DNA of 64,000 nucleotides from Colias croceus (GCF_905220415.1 NC_059538.1:12462001-12526000), one strand, 5' to 3'; positions 35,868 through 48,914 are shown, numbered from the stretch's first letter. Notes: generated by a model not told the origin, from the letters alone. A program made the numbers and translations.

Positions 35868-36142
35868 GAATCAAGTGCGAGTCGGATTCACTACTATGGG
35901 TTCCGTACAAATAAGCAACTGAGAAATTGGTCACGCATCCAATTTATGGCCGTGCCAAACGTTGCTTAAGCTCTATTTTTATTATTATATGTAGTTATAT
36001 CAACAACAGATAATATACATCTATCTCTAAAAATCTCTCTAAAAGTCTTTTAGCTCGGTTCATGAGATACAGCCTGGTGACAGACGGACAGACAGCTTAG
36101 TCTCAGTTATAGGGTCCCGTTTTAATACGGAACCCTAAAAAG
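35868..36142 (+). repeat. Interspersed repeat family K, copy 1
   Basis: Begins with 'caagtgcgagtcggattca' and 'gggttccgtac', ends with 'agggtcccgttttaatacggaaccctaaaaa'. The (acag)n-containing phrase in the middle (gagatacagcctggtgacagacgg) is shared with copies at 52850-53140 (reverse) and 60752-60992. Class not determined. Confidence 0.65.
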
Positions 36143-37042
36143 GTGTTTGATTTAAAATTTAAAAAATTTAAAACGCTTTTTATTCAAGTAGGCTGTACAA
36201 GTACTTAAATCAAAGAGATACTTGTTGAGAGGCGCCGAGTTTTGCACTCAGCAGAATATAGTAAATTCAAAGGTCACATTATGTAGGAATATTGTGAAAT
36301 GCTTTTTTTATTATTTTTTTAGAACATTAACTGGTCATAGTACTAGGTATATATTATAAAGAGACTTATGCAGAATGGCTATACAAATTATTTATAAGTG
36401 TTGTCCACTTCATGGGTATTTTTTATTATTTTGCTCATTTATTTTAATGAGAGAATATAATATTTTGTTAAATTATTCCAGGATTTTTGAGCAGCATTAT
36501 TTAATAAGACTTATTTAATTTAATAAATTTTAAATCCGTCCTCTTATTTTCATATTTTTATAATAATTTATGATGTGTTCGATATAGGACTGAAATATTT
36601 GTTCTTTATTGTGGCATTTTATAGCAGAGATAAACTATTGTGAAAATATATACGTATAAATCACAGCTGCTTTCGAAGCTACGATTTATGTACTCAACAT
36701 TATATCAAAACAATTTCTTTATTATTATTACAAGAAAAAACAAATTGGCATGACCTTAAATATAACATAATATTTTGGTTGACTCAACCATATCAAATTT
36801 TATTTATATCTATTCTCTCATAACATTATGTTAATAAAACCGATTATTGTACCTATATTTCTAAGAAAATTGCTCTTTGTTTCCTCACTTTCACAAATAT
36901 TATCTTCAAAACATTTTACTTAACACAATTAAAACAGACGATGTTTACGCTAATTCATTCTTTGAATAAATAAACTTAATCTCAAAGAGATAGATATTCA
37001 AATACCTTAAATCTAGAAATCCTAATTTGTAAATATCTCTCA

Positions 37043-37226
37043 CTAACTGTGCCCCGCGGTTTTACCCGCATTGATCCGCTCCCATTGGTCTGAGCGTGAT
37101 TATATTATATACCCTTCTTCCATAAATGAGCTATCTAACATTGAAATAATTTATAATCAGACCAGTAGTTCTCGAGATAAGCGCGTTCAAACAAACAAAG
37201 AAACTCTAAAGCTATATAACATTAGA
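37043..37226 (-). mobile_element. Helitron family E, copy 5
   Basis: Left end is CTAA (a valid CTRR variant), then ctgtgccccgcggttttacccgc. The TC end is eroded near 37226. More diverged than other E copies. Confidence 0.65.
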
Positions 37227-37917
37227 ACATATACACCTAATAACAACTTATTAAATTTAGTAATATAATAATATATTTAATTAAGTGTTCCTCATAGTTA
37301 GCAAAACATTTATTTTAATAAGATTGTCCAACCATTGTTATCATTCCAGAAATATCGTAAAAAAGAAAAAGATTCGTAAAAATACTAAAAAATGCGTTGA
37401 TTAGAGAAATACCCAATTTTAAATCGAATATTATCTTTGCCTTTTTCTGTTCTAAATCGAATATTTTCTTTGTCTTCTCTAATATTAAGCCTAAATAACT
37501 GTCATGGTGGAATTAACAAAGCGTCCATTCGATCAGCGTATTACAATACTGAAATTGTTTTCAATCGAAGCATGAATATTAATTTGCACAAAGTTGTCGG
37601 CGCAATTTCCTCACTGAATTTGTATTTATTCCCGGCAAGTAATTGAATATTTCCGCTCGAACCTTCTCAATAATTTCATTAATAAAATTATGACATGATA
37701 TAAATTAGTCCAGAACAGTTAACTGTTTAATCTGTTGTGATTTATTTACTTTTTAAATAAAAAAGTGGGAAAATATTGAAAGTGGTTTTGTTGAAAATGA
37801 GATTATTTTTTCGCGTTTGAGTTATAGACTTCTATTTAGTTCTATTTAATCAATTGTTAAGTTCTATATTATTCATTTTCGAACTGTGATTTGATTTCTA
37901 GTATCATTTATAGTTGA

Positions 37918-38151
37918 CTAGGTTTCCGCCCGCGGCTTCGCCCGCGCAACAGAAAAACCCGCATAGTTCCCGTTCCCGTGGGATTTCCGGGATTGCGTCA
38001 TTTTCCCGGGATAAAAAGTAGCCTATGTCCTTTCTCGGGTATCAAAATATCTCCATACCAAATTTCATGAAAATTGGTTCAGTAGTTTAGGCGTGATTGA
38101 GTAACAGACAGACAGACAGAGTTACTTTCGCATTTATAATATTAGTATGGA
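37918..38151 (-). mobile_element. Helitron family A2, copy 2
   Basis: Complete from TC at 38151 to CTAG at 37918 on the minus strand. Very close to 14123-14358, including 'attgcgtcattttcccgg' and the acag repeats. Confidence 0.75.
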
Positions 38152-39360
38152 TTAGTAAGTATGGTTTTATAGTCGATTTTCATATAGAAAATAGAGAACG
38201 GATGACAAAGTTATTTTACAAATTTAAATGATCGTAATTTTTTATCCCTATGAAGTTAGCTAAGATATTGAATTTTGTTGCATTTTATTAATCCTCATCC
38301 CTCACTTTTATGTAATTCAAATGAAAAGTGATCCCTCACTTTGCAAAAACCAAGTGTGCAAAGGCATTTTAAACTTTACCGTTAAATATTATGTAGTCTA
38401 GAGACGACCTTTTTGAGTAAAACTTCAACATGCAATACAATTTCATGATAAAATTAACTTGTATCTCAAAGAATACGTACTCAGGCATCCCTTTGACATG
38501 GCATACGTTATCTAAAACTTCGCATAGCTGACAAAATTTGAGGGTAGACTAAGAAATTTCAGGTATTCGTGCGGACGAAATATTTTAGTGTCCTTGCGTG
38601 AGCTTTTTATTAATTCACCTGAAAGGAGGAATTTCATAAGCTATAATAAATATTGTGAAACTTTAGGCCTTTCAAGACGTATTTTGATAATAATATAATA
38701 CCTCAAGAAAACCTTGGAAACCTAAAATATTGTGTAGTTAACTATTGTTAAAATTGGCTGAAATATACTTTCCTAGAGGTTTTACATTTTAAGTAACTGT
38801 TCTTATAATGGAAGTATTTTATTTTAGGAGAAAGCTATATTTATACATGAGAATGGTAATGTGATTGACAGAATTCTGATTGAGAATAATGGATGTATTA
38901 CCTCATGAAAAAAGGGTACAATAATAGCAAACATTTTGAAGATATTTTATATTCCAAAGTCACAATACGTTTTTCACTTTTAAGACAATTGAGGATATAT
39001 TTCTAAATGCAATATAATATTAGGTGAATTTGTATTTTAGTGACTACTCGGATAGTTGTTAATTAATATAAGTTTCTTGTTATCCTGAAAAATAAAAATA
39101 ATAAACAATAGAAAAAGATCTACTATGTACATTATACATTTTACTTTTTTTCTACATTTTACGTGATTTTATCATTAAAACCTTTTAGTTTTAACTATTT
39201 CTGATTATTTTGAAGTCGGTTGATAAGCATAAACCACAACATGCTACAACAATTTAGTACCAATCTTCTCTGCGGTTTTGGTGAACCGGTAAGATCCATT
39301 TCACGATGAAACATATTCAATGTTCAACATTATTTAAATCTCTTCTCTACATATACAAAA

Positions 39361-39550
39361 CTAGCTGTGCCTCGCAGTTTTACCCGCATTGCTTCGCTCT
39401 TGTTGGTGTTAGCGTAATGATAATAATATTATATAACCTATAGCCTTCCTCGATAAATGGGCTATTTAACACCGAATCAATTTTCCAGTCGGACCAGTAG
39501 TTCCTGAGATAGCGCGTCTAAACAAACAAGCTTTATAATATTTGTATAGA
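39361..39550 (-). mobile_element. Helitron family E, copy 6
   Basis: CTAG at 39361 and TC at 39550 on the minus strand, with the family E middle phrase. It abuts the family C copy that follows. Confidence 0.7.
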
Positions 39551-39552
39551 TT

Positions 39553-39716
39553 ATCGTGTCACAATGTTAGTTACCATACTCCTCCGAAATTGATGCACCG
39601 ATTCTCAAGAAATTGTGTACCTATGTTGTCAAGAAATATTGGGTAGAACTGGGAAAGTGTCTAAGTGATAAAAGTAAAGGCAGAAAAACGTTTACCGGGA
39701 CAGCTGGTAATCCTAT
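39553..39716 (+). mobile_element. Helitron family C, degenerate copy
   Basis: Carries tcgtgtcacaatgttagttacc and the ccgattctcaagaaatt phrase of family C, and ends in cgggacagctgg, a mutated GCTAG-type terminus. Confidence 0.55.
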
Positions 39717-39720
39717 CCTA

Positions 39721-39957
39721 TCCTACTAATATTATGAATGCGAAAGTTTGTGAGGATGGATGTATGTTTATGTGTATGTATGTTTGTTACTCTTTCACAC
39801 AAAAACACCTCTACCGTTTTTCTTGAAATTTGGTACATACATAGATGGTAACTTGGATTAACACATAGGACAGTTTTTATCGCGAAAATTCCACGACAAT
39901 TGGAACTATGCGGGTTTTCCTTTGACTACACGGGTGAATCTGCGGGCGAAAAGCTAG
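39721..39957 (+). mobile_element. Helitron family A
   Basis: TCCTACTAATATTATGAATGCG at its start, preceded by two extra tccta units; GCGGGCGAAAAGCTAG before T at its end. Confidence 0.75.
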
Positions 39958-40516
39958 TAATATATAAGTTATGAATACCATTAATTTAAATAGCTCTCAT
40001 TTGTAGACTCTCAAGCGTAGTCTCCATTAATAATATTTTTGCAGAACATTGCAGTCTTCGTTTTTATAAACAACTGTAGTTGCGTAACGGTTTACTTTTT
40101 GTTTATATGGATTTTTTCATGAAAGCTATGTCAATATTATTTACTATTATGAGATAATATGTTTATGGTTTAATGTTTATTAGACTTAGGTAAATATATG
40201 AAGATTCTTTTTCATTTTTATCTGATTTAATTGGTCCTTCATAGAAATTCACCAAGCGCAATTTTTTTAACAATGTAACTAAATTGCTTATCTTATTCTT
40301 AATGAACAAAAAGTGGATCAACCATGTTGTAATACCATGTATGTTTAATCAATAGTATACCTGGGTATATTACGTTGTAAAGTTTAAAAAAAGATCCTTT
40401 ATCAAATCTTTCCATTGAAATATCGCCTTCTACCAACTAAAAAATATTGTTCTATAATAGGTATCTACTCTACTTAGTGCATATATAAAAATTTCTAAAA
40501 TTAAAATAACCTTAAA

Positions 40517-40635
40517 TCTATACATATAATAAATCTGTAGAAGGGTCAATTCTGTACATTGAAAATATTGAAAAAATAAATAGTAGGGGGTGTTACTGGA
40601 TCGATACCAAACCTAAATATGTGATTAAAAAAATT

Positions 40636-40688
<53 letters not shown>

Positions 40689-41018
40689 ATGTGAAGACAT
40701 CACGTGAAAACTACCGGTTCGATTTCGATGAAACTTGGTATAATTATACCTTATTATACTGGGCGTAAAATAGGATACTTTTTATCCTGGAAAAATACGT
40801 AGAAAAAAATTAATCTTAATTTTTCAGTTTTATCCATAGACGTTGCTCTGTAGAACCGCGAACACACGTTGCGTATTATTATATGCCTAGCCGTATTTGG
40901 ATCCAATAGATATTTATAAGATGTCATTGTCAGAGTTACTCAAAATGGAGAAATAAACCATTCACCGTTTCACGCGAAGACCGACATCCGCGCGGACGCA
41001 GTCGCGGGCGGAAGCTAG
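40517..41018 (+). mobile_element. Helitron family B, full copy with long (TCTG)n
   Basis: 502 bp from TCTATACATATAATAAATC to GCGGAAGCTAG, flanked by A and T. About 12-13 TCTG/CTGT units lie at about 40638-40688. The rest is nearly the same as 58865-59330. Confidence 0.8.
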
Positions 41019-41602
41019 TAAATAATATAATAATAATACTGAGAAAACTTTAATAAAAGATGCAAACTAAATTTACTTCAGTAATAAAACAACTGCGCTT
41101 CTACCGCATCTAAATATTTTTCTTCTTTATCAAGCATTAAAGAGATAGCCATAAATATTATCATAAAGCGCAATCCGGCGGAAATTAAAATCTTTCCAAG
41201 GTACTGTTAATGGTTTGTCTTTACCCGTGACCTGAATGTAATATTATATTTTATTTTACTATAGGAGTCAGTTTCACAAGTTTTGGGTATGATGTGTTTA
41301 TTGTATCTATCAGTTAGAATGAAATATAATTAGGTATCTTGTAAGTTATAAAAGTATCTGCCAGATAAATAATGTGTGAACATTTCTGTCAAAAAATGTT
41401 GAATTTGATATCAGTAATTTTATGAGCCATTATAATATGATGCCAGCCGAGTATTTTTCAATGAAAAAGTTTATTGGTTAAATTAATCCTTTATTTTCGT
41501 CTTACGAATTTACTTATAAGAATAAAGTTCACTGCTTATAAATAACATAAATAATCAGAAACATCTAAAATTTATCACGTATTTTGGAGCTAAAGAAAGA
41601 AA

Positions 41603-41761
41603 GACGTGTGGCACTCGGGGACTGCCGCGGTAAAGCTATTGCATAGCATGCCTTCAAGCCACACCTCCGAGCCCGTCAGAGTGGGGAGCGTAAGGTTTTT
41701 TCGTTACGGAATTTCTCGGTCCCAGCACTCAAGGCCCGCGATAGAAGCTATGCAATAGCTT
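41603..41761 (+). repeat. Family I insert, copy 1
   Basis: Head gacgtgtggcactcggg...ctgccgcgg, then inverted repeat aagctattgcatagc (41633-41647) whose complement (41747-41761) closes the unit. It follows an aaagaaag run and is followed by aaaaac. The head is shared with 50853-51059, but the inverted repeat is a different sequence. Function unknown. Confidence 0.5.
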
Positions 41762-42636
41762 AAAAACTAATTTAAATATTAAATATTAGATTAGATTCGC
41801 GAACTATCTAGAAAAATATATATCCATGAAAAATGTTTATTTTAAAAACTATCTATGTTTTAGCTGTTTATTTATTTAAATATTATAAATAATTAACATT
41901 CTAAGAAATCTTACTCTAAATATAGAGCCTTTGTGAATAATTGTACCGAAAATGATTTAATACCTAATTCTAAAAATATTAATACATTATTATAATTGGA
42001 TCTGTCGTTTTCGCGCTTTTAACCGAAAACCTTTTTAAACTTAAATAAATCCTATTTTAAAATCCAAAGTTTTGATGTAATTAGTATGTTATAAAATGAT
42101 GAACGTTATAAATGTATTTATAGAATTGTACTGAAAGTTCACAAAGTCTAGACTATAGCATCAAATATATTATAAGAAGTTTAATTTCACACGAATGTAC
42201 CTAATTAATTACTATTTCGTATCAAAACATAGAGGTGATGAAATAAATAAAAATGTGTAGCTGAGGGAATGAACTTTGATAATAATTGTTATACAAGGAA
42301 ATTTTTTTATTTAACTGTGGGGTTATTTTCATATACTTAATTATGAGACAATCAAATTCTTTATCCTTCAAAAAAAATACACTACATTAACAAATAAATA
42401 CACCAATCTCTTAACGATATTTCATTGCACATTTATGTGTCTCTGTGTGTGTAACACGATTTGTTCAACTTCACTTATATGTGCGTGTATTTTACACACC
42501 ATTCTCATCAATACCAACAAATACTTCTTTCGTACCTGTATGCGTGTTTGTATTTTGTAACACCATTCGTCCAACTAGATACTCCTTCTTTAATGTGTGT
42601 GCAGTCTACCATTTTCTCAATGCCACTTCTTTCCAG

Positions 42637-42834
42637 GTTTCCTCAACCCCCGTTCAGACGACTTCCCGCGGTCCCCAGCGAACTACGGGATCATGGACCA
42701 GATAGCCGCCCTCCACTGGATCAAGGAGAACGTGGCTGTCTTCGGGGGAGACCCCACTAATGTGACTCTCATGGGCCATGGGACGGGGGCAGCGTGTGTC
42801 CACTTCTTGCTGACTTCTTTGGCTGTGCCAGAAG
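42637..42834 (+). CDS. Nlg: Neuroligin, coding exon 3 (nucleophile-elbow region)
   Basis: Encodes 66 residues in phase 1 after acceptor cttctttccag. FLNP...SPANYGIMDQIAALHWIKEN, VAVFGGDPTNVTLMGHGTGAA and HFLLTSLAVPE are recognisable. NYG-x-x-DQ-x-AL-x-W-x-x-x-N-I/V-x-x-FGGDP is the conserved family block. At the nucleophile elbow the enzyme pattern G-x-S-x-G is GHGTG, so the catalytic serine is replaced by glycine. This is a pseudo-esterase as in neuroligins and not an active enzyme. NVT is a potential N-glycosylation site. Donor gaag|gtaaga. Confidence 0.96.
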
Positions 42835-43456
42835 GTAAGATATTGCAGTAGTGTTGCAGTAATTATCTGCAGGGAATATCGATGTCTGATTGATATAGTT
42901 AATTAGAATATAAGAGAATAGTTCATCGTATTGTTATAAAAGGTGTGTCTACTCCATTTAATATCATTTAAGTATGTTTCTCATATAGTAAGAGCTTTGC
43001 TCAGTTTGTTGTTTGTTTTCATAATATTACATTATAAAATAGTGCAGTTTATTATATATAATTATATGCAGTATATTATTTATAATTCATATAGGTACTT
43101 CAATCTTACGAAACCTATTAGCATAGTTGTCACGCTGTCGTTTTTCCATGCTGGAAATAATACTGCTTTAAGACATAAGGGGCTGAATTGGATTCCACAA
43201 CCTCTTGATTCACATAACTATAAACTAATCCCAATAGAAATAAGCCAACTGTGTACGTTACTTCAAGTGAAGGGTATCATTATGTCGAATAGTCAAATAG
43301 GTCAAATATATAATACCGTGGGAATTATTTGCAGGACTGTTGGGTTTAAAGGAGTATAAAGGAGTGATATTTGACAGCTTTCTGACTTTGAAGTATTTGA
43401 TGATATGAGATAATACCTATCCTTTTAGAGCAACTAAAATCACGTTGCTGCAGAAA

Positions 43457-43643
43457 TCTATACTTATATTATATCTGAAGAGTTTGTTTGTTTATTTGAT
43501 CGCGCTAATCTCAGGAACTACTGGTCCGATTTGAAAAATTCTTTCGGTGTCCAAGGCCATTTATCAAGGAAGGATATATATTATCATCACGCTAAGACCA
43601 ACAGGAGCGGAGCAATTCGGGTGAAACCGCGGGGAACAGCTAG
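43457..43643 (+). mobile_element. Helitron family E, copy 7
   Basis: TCTATACTTATATTATAT start after A; GGGAACAGCTAG end before T; hairpin gg-gtgaaa-cc present. Confidence 0.75.
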
Positions 43644-44800
43644 TTACATAATATGAATTCTAATGTAGTAAAAACGAAAGTAATGAAGCTAAAATTTATA
43701 ATTCATAAACTAAACCTCTTCCTTGATTAAAATTAAAAAAAGACTTTAAAATGTTCATCTTTAATTTTTCTTATCCTTTTTGTGTTACGATATATTTATA
43801 TACCTACATATTATATCATTCTTAATTCGACTGTAATGTCTTTCGATACACAAACACACGAATTTATAACAAATGAATTGCCAAGCACGTGTATTCCACT
43901 TTCTAAAAATTTCTCGAATAATAAAAGAAAATATTATATATCCCGAATATTAATTTAACATTTACTTAGGTTACGCGTAAACTCTAAACCGGGTCAGGTT
44001 TTAGCTGTCTTTGCTAAAACATTATAAAGCTGAAGTAGGTACAGCTGAGTCAAGGATATTCCGAATTTTAGAGTGCTTGCGAACTTTCGAGATGCCAAAA
44101 CAAGCTTGCCGGGATTTTTGATGATAGTTCTCCTTTTTATAATGGCCGTTGTGTTTTAAGGATTTGTTGTTGTGAAATTTTAAATGAAAGAATGAAGCCT
44201 CTAAAAACGTTGAGTTTTAGAGGCTTTTGTTCATATTAATTTCAAGTTTTCTTTATTAATTTAATTCGGTTTTTTTTTATAGTATTCGCTTTATAAATGA
44301 GAAACTTTTAAATTTTCTATTTATAACTTAATTAGGGATTACGGGTGGCCTAAATATCAGGCATTGCTATTACGAATGACGATTCGTATCCAAGTCGTAA
44401 TCTATTTTTTCTGTTATCTAAAAATGTATATTTAATTGAGTCAAGTGACGTACTTGACGTCATATATGTTAAAATATTTAATTTATTCAAATAAAATTTG
44501 ATAGCTAATTAACGTGGATGTTATCAGAGCTATCAAGTGTTTATAAAATTACAATTTAAGACTTTCCAAATTTAATTAAAGCAGTTCTATTCATAAACGC
44601 TTTTAAAAGCTCACGTGAATAGCGAAGTTTCAAGTTAGAATATGAGTTTTTTTTTAATATAATTAGATTTATAAAACTTTTCAGATAACAAGTTATTCTT
44701 GGAGGAGACAAATTCAATTTGATGAGCCATATTTACATCAATATATATGAAGTTAATAATAAAAATCTTTCTACTACTTACACTGTTTTTACTTGACCAC

Positions 44801-44954
44801 CAGGTTGTCTGGAAGAGATCGCTGTCTTAGCGATAAGACCGCCTGTTGTGCTCAACTGTGTCTATTTATTTTATATATTTACTCTTGTAATTTTTTTTAC
44901 TTAGGTATTGGTGCACAATAAAGTATTTTTGTTGTTGTTGTTGTTGTTGTTGTA
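44801..44954 (+). mobile_element. LINE 3'-end fragment with (GTT)n tail
   Basis: Same 3' UTR type as 674-801: caggttgtctggaagagatc, gcgataagaccgcctgt, then gtgcacaataaagta and about seven GTT units. Confidence 0.55.
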
Positions 44955-45279
44955 CTAGGTATAATGCATTTTGATATTTTTTTATGTCTTGGTAGTTGGT
45001 ACTTATGTAAGCCTGAGATAATTTATAGGTAATGGGCTCTTTTTAACTCGCTTTTATTTGGTTCACAAGTATGATGGAACGTAAGAGACTGACTCTATTT
45101 TGTCCAACTTTAAATGGACAGATTTAATTCAAACTTTGTACAGTTGTACACTTACCAAGAATCGGTGATAATACAATAATTTTAAGATATTAAGCGTGTT
45201 TTTTTAACTATAATATTTATTATTATACTCCTAATAGTTATGGATACTGGTAGAACAATGTATGCTGGGTCAGCTATTA

Positions 45280-45474
45280 TCTATACTAATATTATAAAGC
45301 TGAAGAGTTTGTTTGTTTGTTTGAACGCGCTAATCTCAGGTAATATTGGTCAGATTTTAAAAATTCTTTCGGTGTTAGATAGCCCATTTATCGAGGAAGG
45401 CTATAGGCTATATATCATCTCGCTAAAACCAACAGGCGCGGAGCCACGCGGGTGAAACCGCGAAGCGCAGCTAG
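45280..45474 (+). mobile_element. Helitron family E, copy 8
   Basis: Complete and well preserved: TCTATACTAATATTATAAAG start after A, hairpin cgcgg-gtgaaa-ccgcg, spacer aagcgcag, CTAG before T. A good reference copy for the family. Confidence 0.8.
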
Positions 45475-46647
45475 TCTGAAATAATACGTCATCTTGAATT
45501 TGATATTTTTGGTTTTATGGCATTGCAAATGCTTTATAAAATATGCCATATTTTCCTCGATAGTTGTCCTAATAATCGGTTATATCTTAGGTAATCAAAA
45601 TGTCGATGTATCCAGACAGACACACGGACATATAATATCAGCGGGATATTGATCGTGCACTCTCAGTTATTTACACAGAAACCCAAGTAAACAGGGCGTT
45701 GTTAGTGTTTGTAAATATGATCCCACATTTATCCTTTAGCTTATTAACGTGACTCCGAATGTTTGTTTTGGTTACGTTTACGCGATCCCTCTTAACTTTG
45801 CGTTATGTATCGTCCGATGAACAAACACATGAACAAACACGTAATTGTAGATATAGTTATATTTTGAGGGACTTTAGTGGTTTTTTAATGGTAAGAAGTA
45901 ATTAAGTAGTAACATTTAGCTGGTATCTTTTTACGCAGTTTTTGTGAATAATTTTCGGAGTACTTGTTTTTTTATTTTTGTGTTTAGAATCTATGATATA
46001 TAAAAGAGCTAGATACGTTACCCGCTCTCTATTTTGGCAAGAAAAAACTCAGGTAAGTGCCCGAGTTTCACTTAGTCACGCACCATTCAGCGTCGTGGCT
46101 GGACGTTCTTTTTGTATTTTAATCGGCAGTTGTTATTACGAAGTACATGAGTGAGACATGTATTATGTCTCGTGCGTGAGAGTGAAAGAGAGAACAACTG
46201 TATCGGTGATAATGCGTTAGTAAGTAGGTATGTATTAATTACGCTGTTTTTTAGTGCAATGATGTTGGCGTATGCCGCGTCTACTAGTATAATAGGTCAT
46301 TGTTTAGAATGTTTACGAATAAATGTTTCATATTTCACTATTTATTATTAAACGTGTCTTAGTTGTCTACTTTCCTAGTTCTAATTAAGTTTGATGATAC
46401 TATGGGATTGTGTGAAGTACATAATATCTGAAAACATTTTATTAACAAACCTCTAAAAATATTATTCATTTTGATACAACACGTCTCAAACATCAATACG
46501 TTAAAAATTGCTCTTATAACATTTTTAATACCCAGTTTTAATCACTGATTTTCACTTTAATTTTCGCGACTTATTTGACAGCAACATGCAATAGCCGCAA
46601 TGAAAGTTCATCAAAAGAAACAATATTGAAACATGACTGTATACCAA

Positions 46648-46862
46648 TATAAATAGCTTGAGCGTTGATACAAACCAATTGCTGTTTTTTCAGTCATTCA
46701 TTTTCATAACAACGGAATCGAAACATGAATATTCAATTTCTTTTGACTATCGTGTTCTTGGTCGATTGTAGGTTTTATTCTGTATCTATTAATATGCAAA
46801 TCTTTATGGTTGTGTTGATTCTTTTTCGGTTTACGAGCGGATTGTTTATGGTCAAATTATAA
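46648..46862 (+). other. Candidate short secreted-peptide ORF
   Basis: TATAAATAG at 46648 and TCAGT at 46690-46694, then ATG at 46725 opening 45 codons that begin MNIQFLLTIVFLVD, a good signal-peptide shape. The TATA-to-initiator distance of 44 nt is longer than usual, the rest of the peptide is hydrophobic without pattern, and no partner exon is seen. I do not recognise a family. It may be chance. Confidence 0.15.
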
Positions 46863-47073
46863 TCACCAACGTTTGCCTATTTTGATTTTACTGGAATTTT
46901 AGTGCATAAGCTACCTATAAATATAAGAATTAATTAAATTTATTAAATTTATTTATTTCTCTCATCACAAATGCACAATATACATATATACATTGTTAAT
47001 CTATATAATATCTTAATCTCTATAGATATTTAAATATTCTGATTAATTTTGACTCATATATACTTATTACAAA

Positions 47074-47250
47074 CTAGCTATGCCTCGCAGTTTCACCCGC
47101 ATTGCTCCGCCCCTTTTGGTCTTATGTGATGATAATATATCATAGCCTTCCTCGATAAATGCGAATCTCTCAAATTGGACCAGTAGTTCCTGAGATTAGC
47201 GCGTTCAAACAAACAAACAAACTCTTCATCTTTATAAATTGTAGTATACA
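47074..47250 (-). mobile_element. Helitron family E, copy 9
   Basis: CTAG at 47074, tatgcctcgcagtttcacccgc, and a degenerate middle lacking part of the 'gggctatctaacaccg' block. The TC end near 47250 is eroded. Confidence 0.65.
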
Positions 47251-48045
47251 TAACAGCAATTCGTAAATACACTTTTTTATGTCTAACCACGTTTATATTC
47301 AAAATGTAGATTTTGTGGAGAATATTATCTTCACAATTGAACATAACAACGTTCTATAAATACATCGACTTTAGTTAATAAGTAATAATAAAATCGTAAA
47401 CAAATTATATAAATTGCAAAGTAAACAACAATTATTTATAATGACATTAACTTATAAATAGATTTTCTGCGAGAGCGAGAAATATAATTGATTTATTTTT
47501 CCATAATCCAATTATTTCTTTCGGAAAAATACCAAAAAACCTTTAATACATCTTAAATATTCTAGAACGAATTCCGAGAAGCCTTTTAGATACTGCTTTG
47601 ACTTTGGACTTATCAAATCAAGAACTTTGCTATTCACATTTATTCAGTTAAATTTTAATATTATTTTATAGTCACTATAGTACAGATCTTTTTAAACACA
47701 TTTAAAATATCATTAACCTTTTAACTTCGTAATAATACAAATGAAAACTACAAAACGAATAATAAAAAGCTAAAAACATAAGCAATTGCTAAACTTGATA
47801 GCATGTATCTAGTTCGCACAATTCCATCTCGTCTTAATTTGCGAACTGAATTGTAAGTTTGAAGGCATCGTACAAAGAAATTGTCGTTCCTTTTATAGTG
47901 GAATTGTATCTGGAATGCTTTAAGGATTCGAGTTTCTGTATTACGAGCTTCTGTTCTGCCTTACTTTTATCAGTTAGCGTTCTATACCTACCCTAAAGTA
48001 TGTGTACACAAAATTTCAAAAATAAAAGCTACTTACGTATATATA

Positions 48046-48157
48046 CAGGGTTAATTGTAAAACAGCAGCAACCTCGCAGGACAAGATAGCTAAGCTGTTA
48101 CTTATGATGTTAGCTATCTTGTCCTGCGAGGTTGCTGGTGTTTTACAAGTAACCCTG
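48046..48157. mobile_element. MITE with near-perfect palindrome, TA-flanked
   Basis: 112 bp with inverted ends cagggttaattgtaaaac / gttttacaagtaaccctg and inner arms gcaacctcgcaggacaag perfectly inverted. TA lies outside both ends, as in Tc1/mariner insertions. Ten bases separate it from the next Helitron. No coding capacity. Confidence 0.7.
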
Positions 48158-48166
48158 TATACTGTA

Positions 48167-48365
48167 CTAGCTGTGCTCCGGTCTGTGTTTCACCCGCATT
48201 GCTCCGCTCCTGTTGGTCTTAGCGTGATGATATATAGTTTATAGCCTGCCTCGATAAATGGGCTATCTAACACCGAAAGAATTTTTCAAATCAGACTAGT
48301 AGTTTCTGTGATTAGCACGTTTAAAGAAACAAACTCTTCAGCTTTATAATATAAGTAGGAATAGA
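48167..48365 (-). mobile_element. Helitron family E, copy 10
   Basis: CTAG at 48167-48170 and TC at 48365 on the minus strand, with the family middle intact (gggctatctaacaccgaaag). Confidence 0.75.
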
Positions 48366-48914
48366 TGTATACTGGCAACGAGACTTTTTATCTACTCTAC
48401 ATTAAATTTAACAGTATGACAATAATTTTATATTATAAATCTATGTATAGAATATATTGTATTCTATGCATTGATTTATAATCTCAATACTCTCTTCTTC
48501 GTACCGTTTATTCGACAAATTGTTATTTTGAACTATCTAAAAATCTAACTAATTTCCTTAGCTTCATTTATTATGCTTAGATACATTCATAAACGATATA
48601 TTTCAAGTAGTAAATATACTATAAAACAAAATGTCCACAGACTAGCAGATATTTTCTATTTTCTACAATATTAAAAGTATAAAACTTTATACTTATCTTG
48701 CTTTACAATAGATAATATCCCAAACACTTAACTCAAACAAAACCCTATCGATTGAAATATAATAAATCCGAATAACAAGCAAGTTACCAAGTTATCTAAA
48801 CTTATAAGCTTACTTGAACTTAATGTAAATAAGTCTTACAAACAAGCTACTGCTCTGAATTCTTTACATAAGATACTATATTCTTGCCCGCGACTTCGTT
48901 CATGTACACGTATT

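Larger units (their letters stand above)
30516..42636 (+). other. Neuroligin intron 2
   Basis: About 12.1 kb, gtaagt to ttccag. Outside the listed elements, the stretches 32734-33492, 33687-34718, 34961-35867, 36143-37042, 37227-37917, 38152-39360, 39958-40516, 41019-41602 and 41762-42636 are AT-rich with no supported gene. A 36-40 nt phrase (tatttttggttttatggcatt) at 34682-34717 recurs at 45502-45540. A tail-like gaagtcggttgata lies near 39212. Confidence 0.7.

Noticed and set aside
40638..40690. CRISPR-like regular repeats
   Set aside because: A simple TCTG microsatellite inside a Helitron; no spacers and a eukaryotic context.
42445..42760. Overlapping open frames across neuroligin exon 3
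   Set aside because: They are other-frame shadows of the real exon and of intron sequence just before it.
46010..46080. TATATAAAAG followed by a strong donor ctcag|gtaagt
   Set aside because: No initiator at the right distance, no ORF and no partner acceptor; probably chance.
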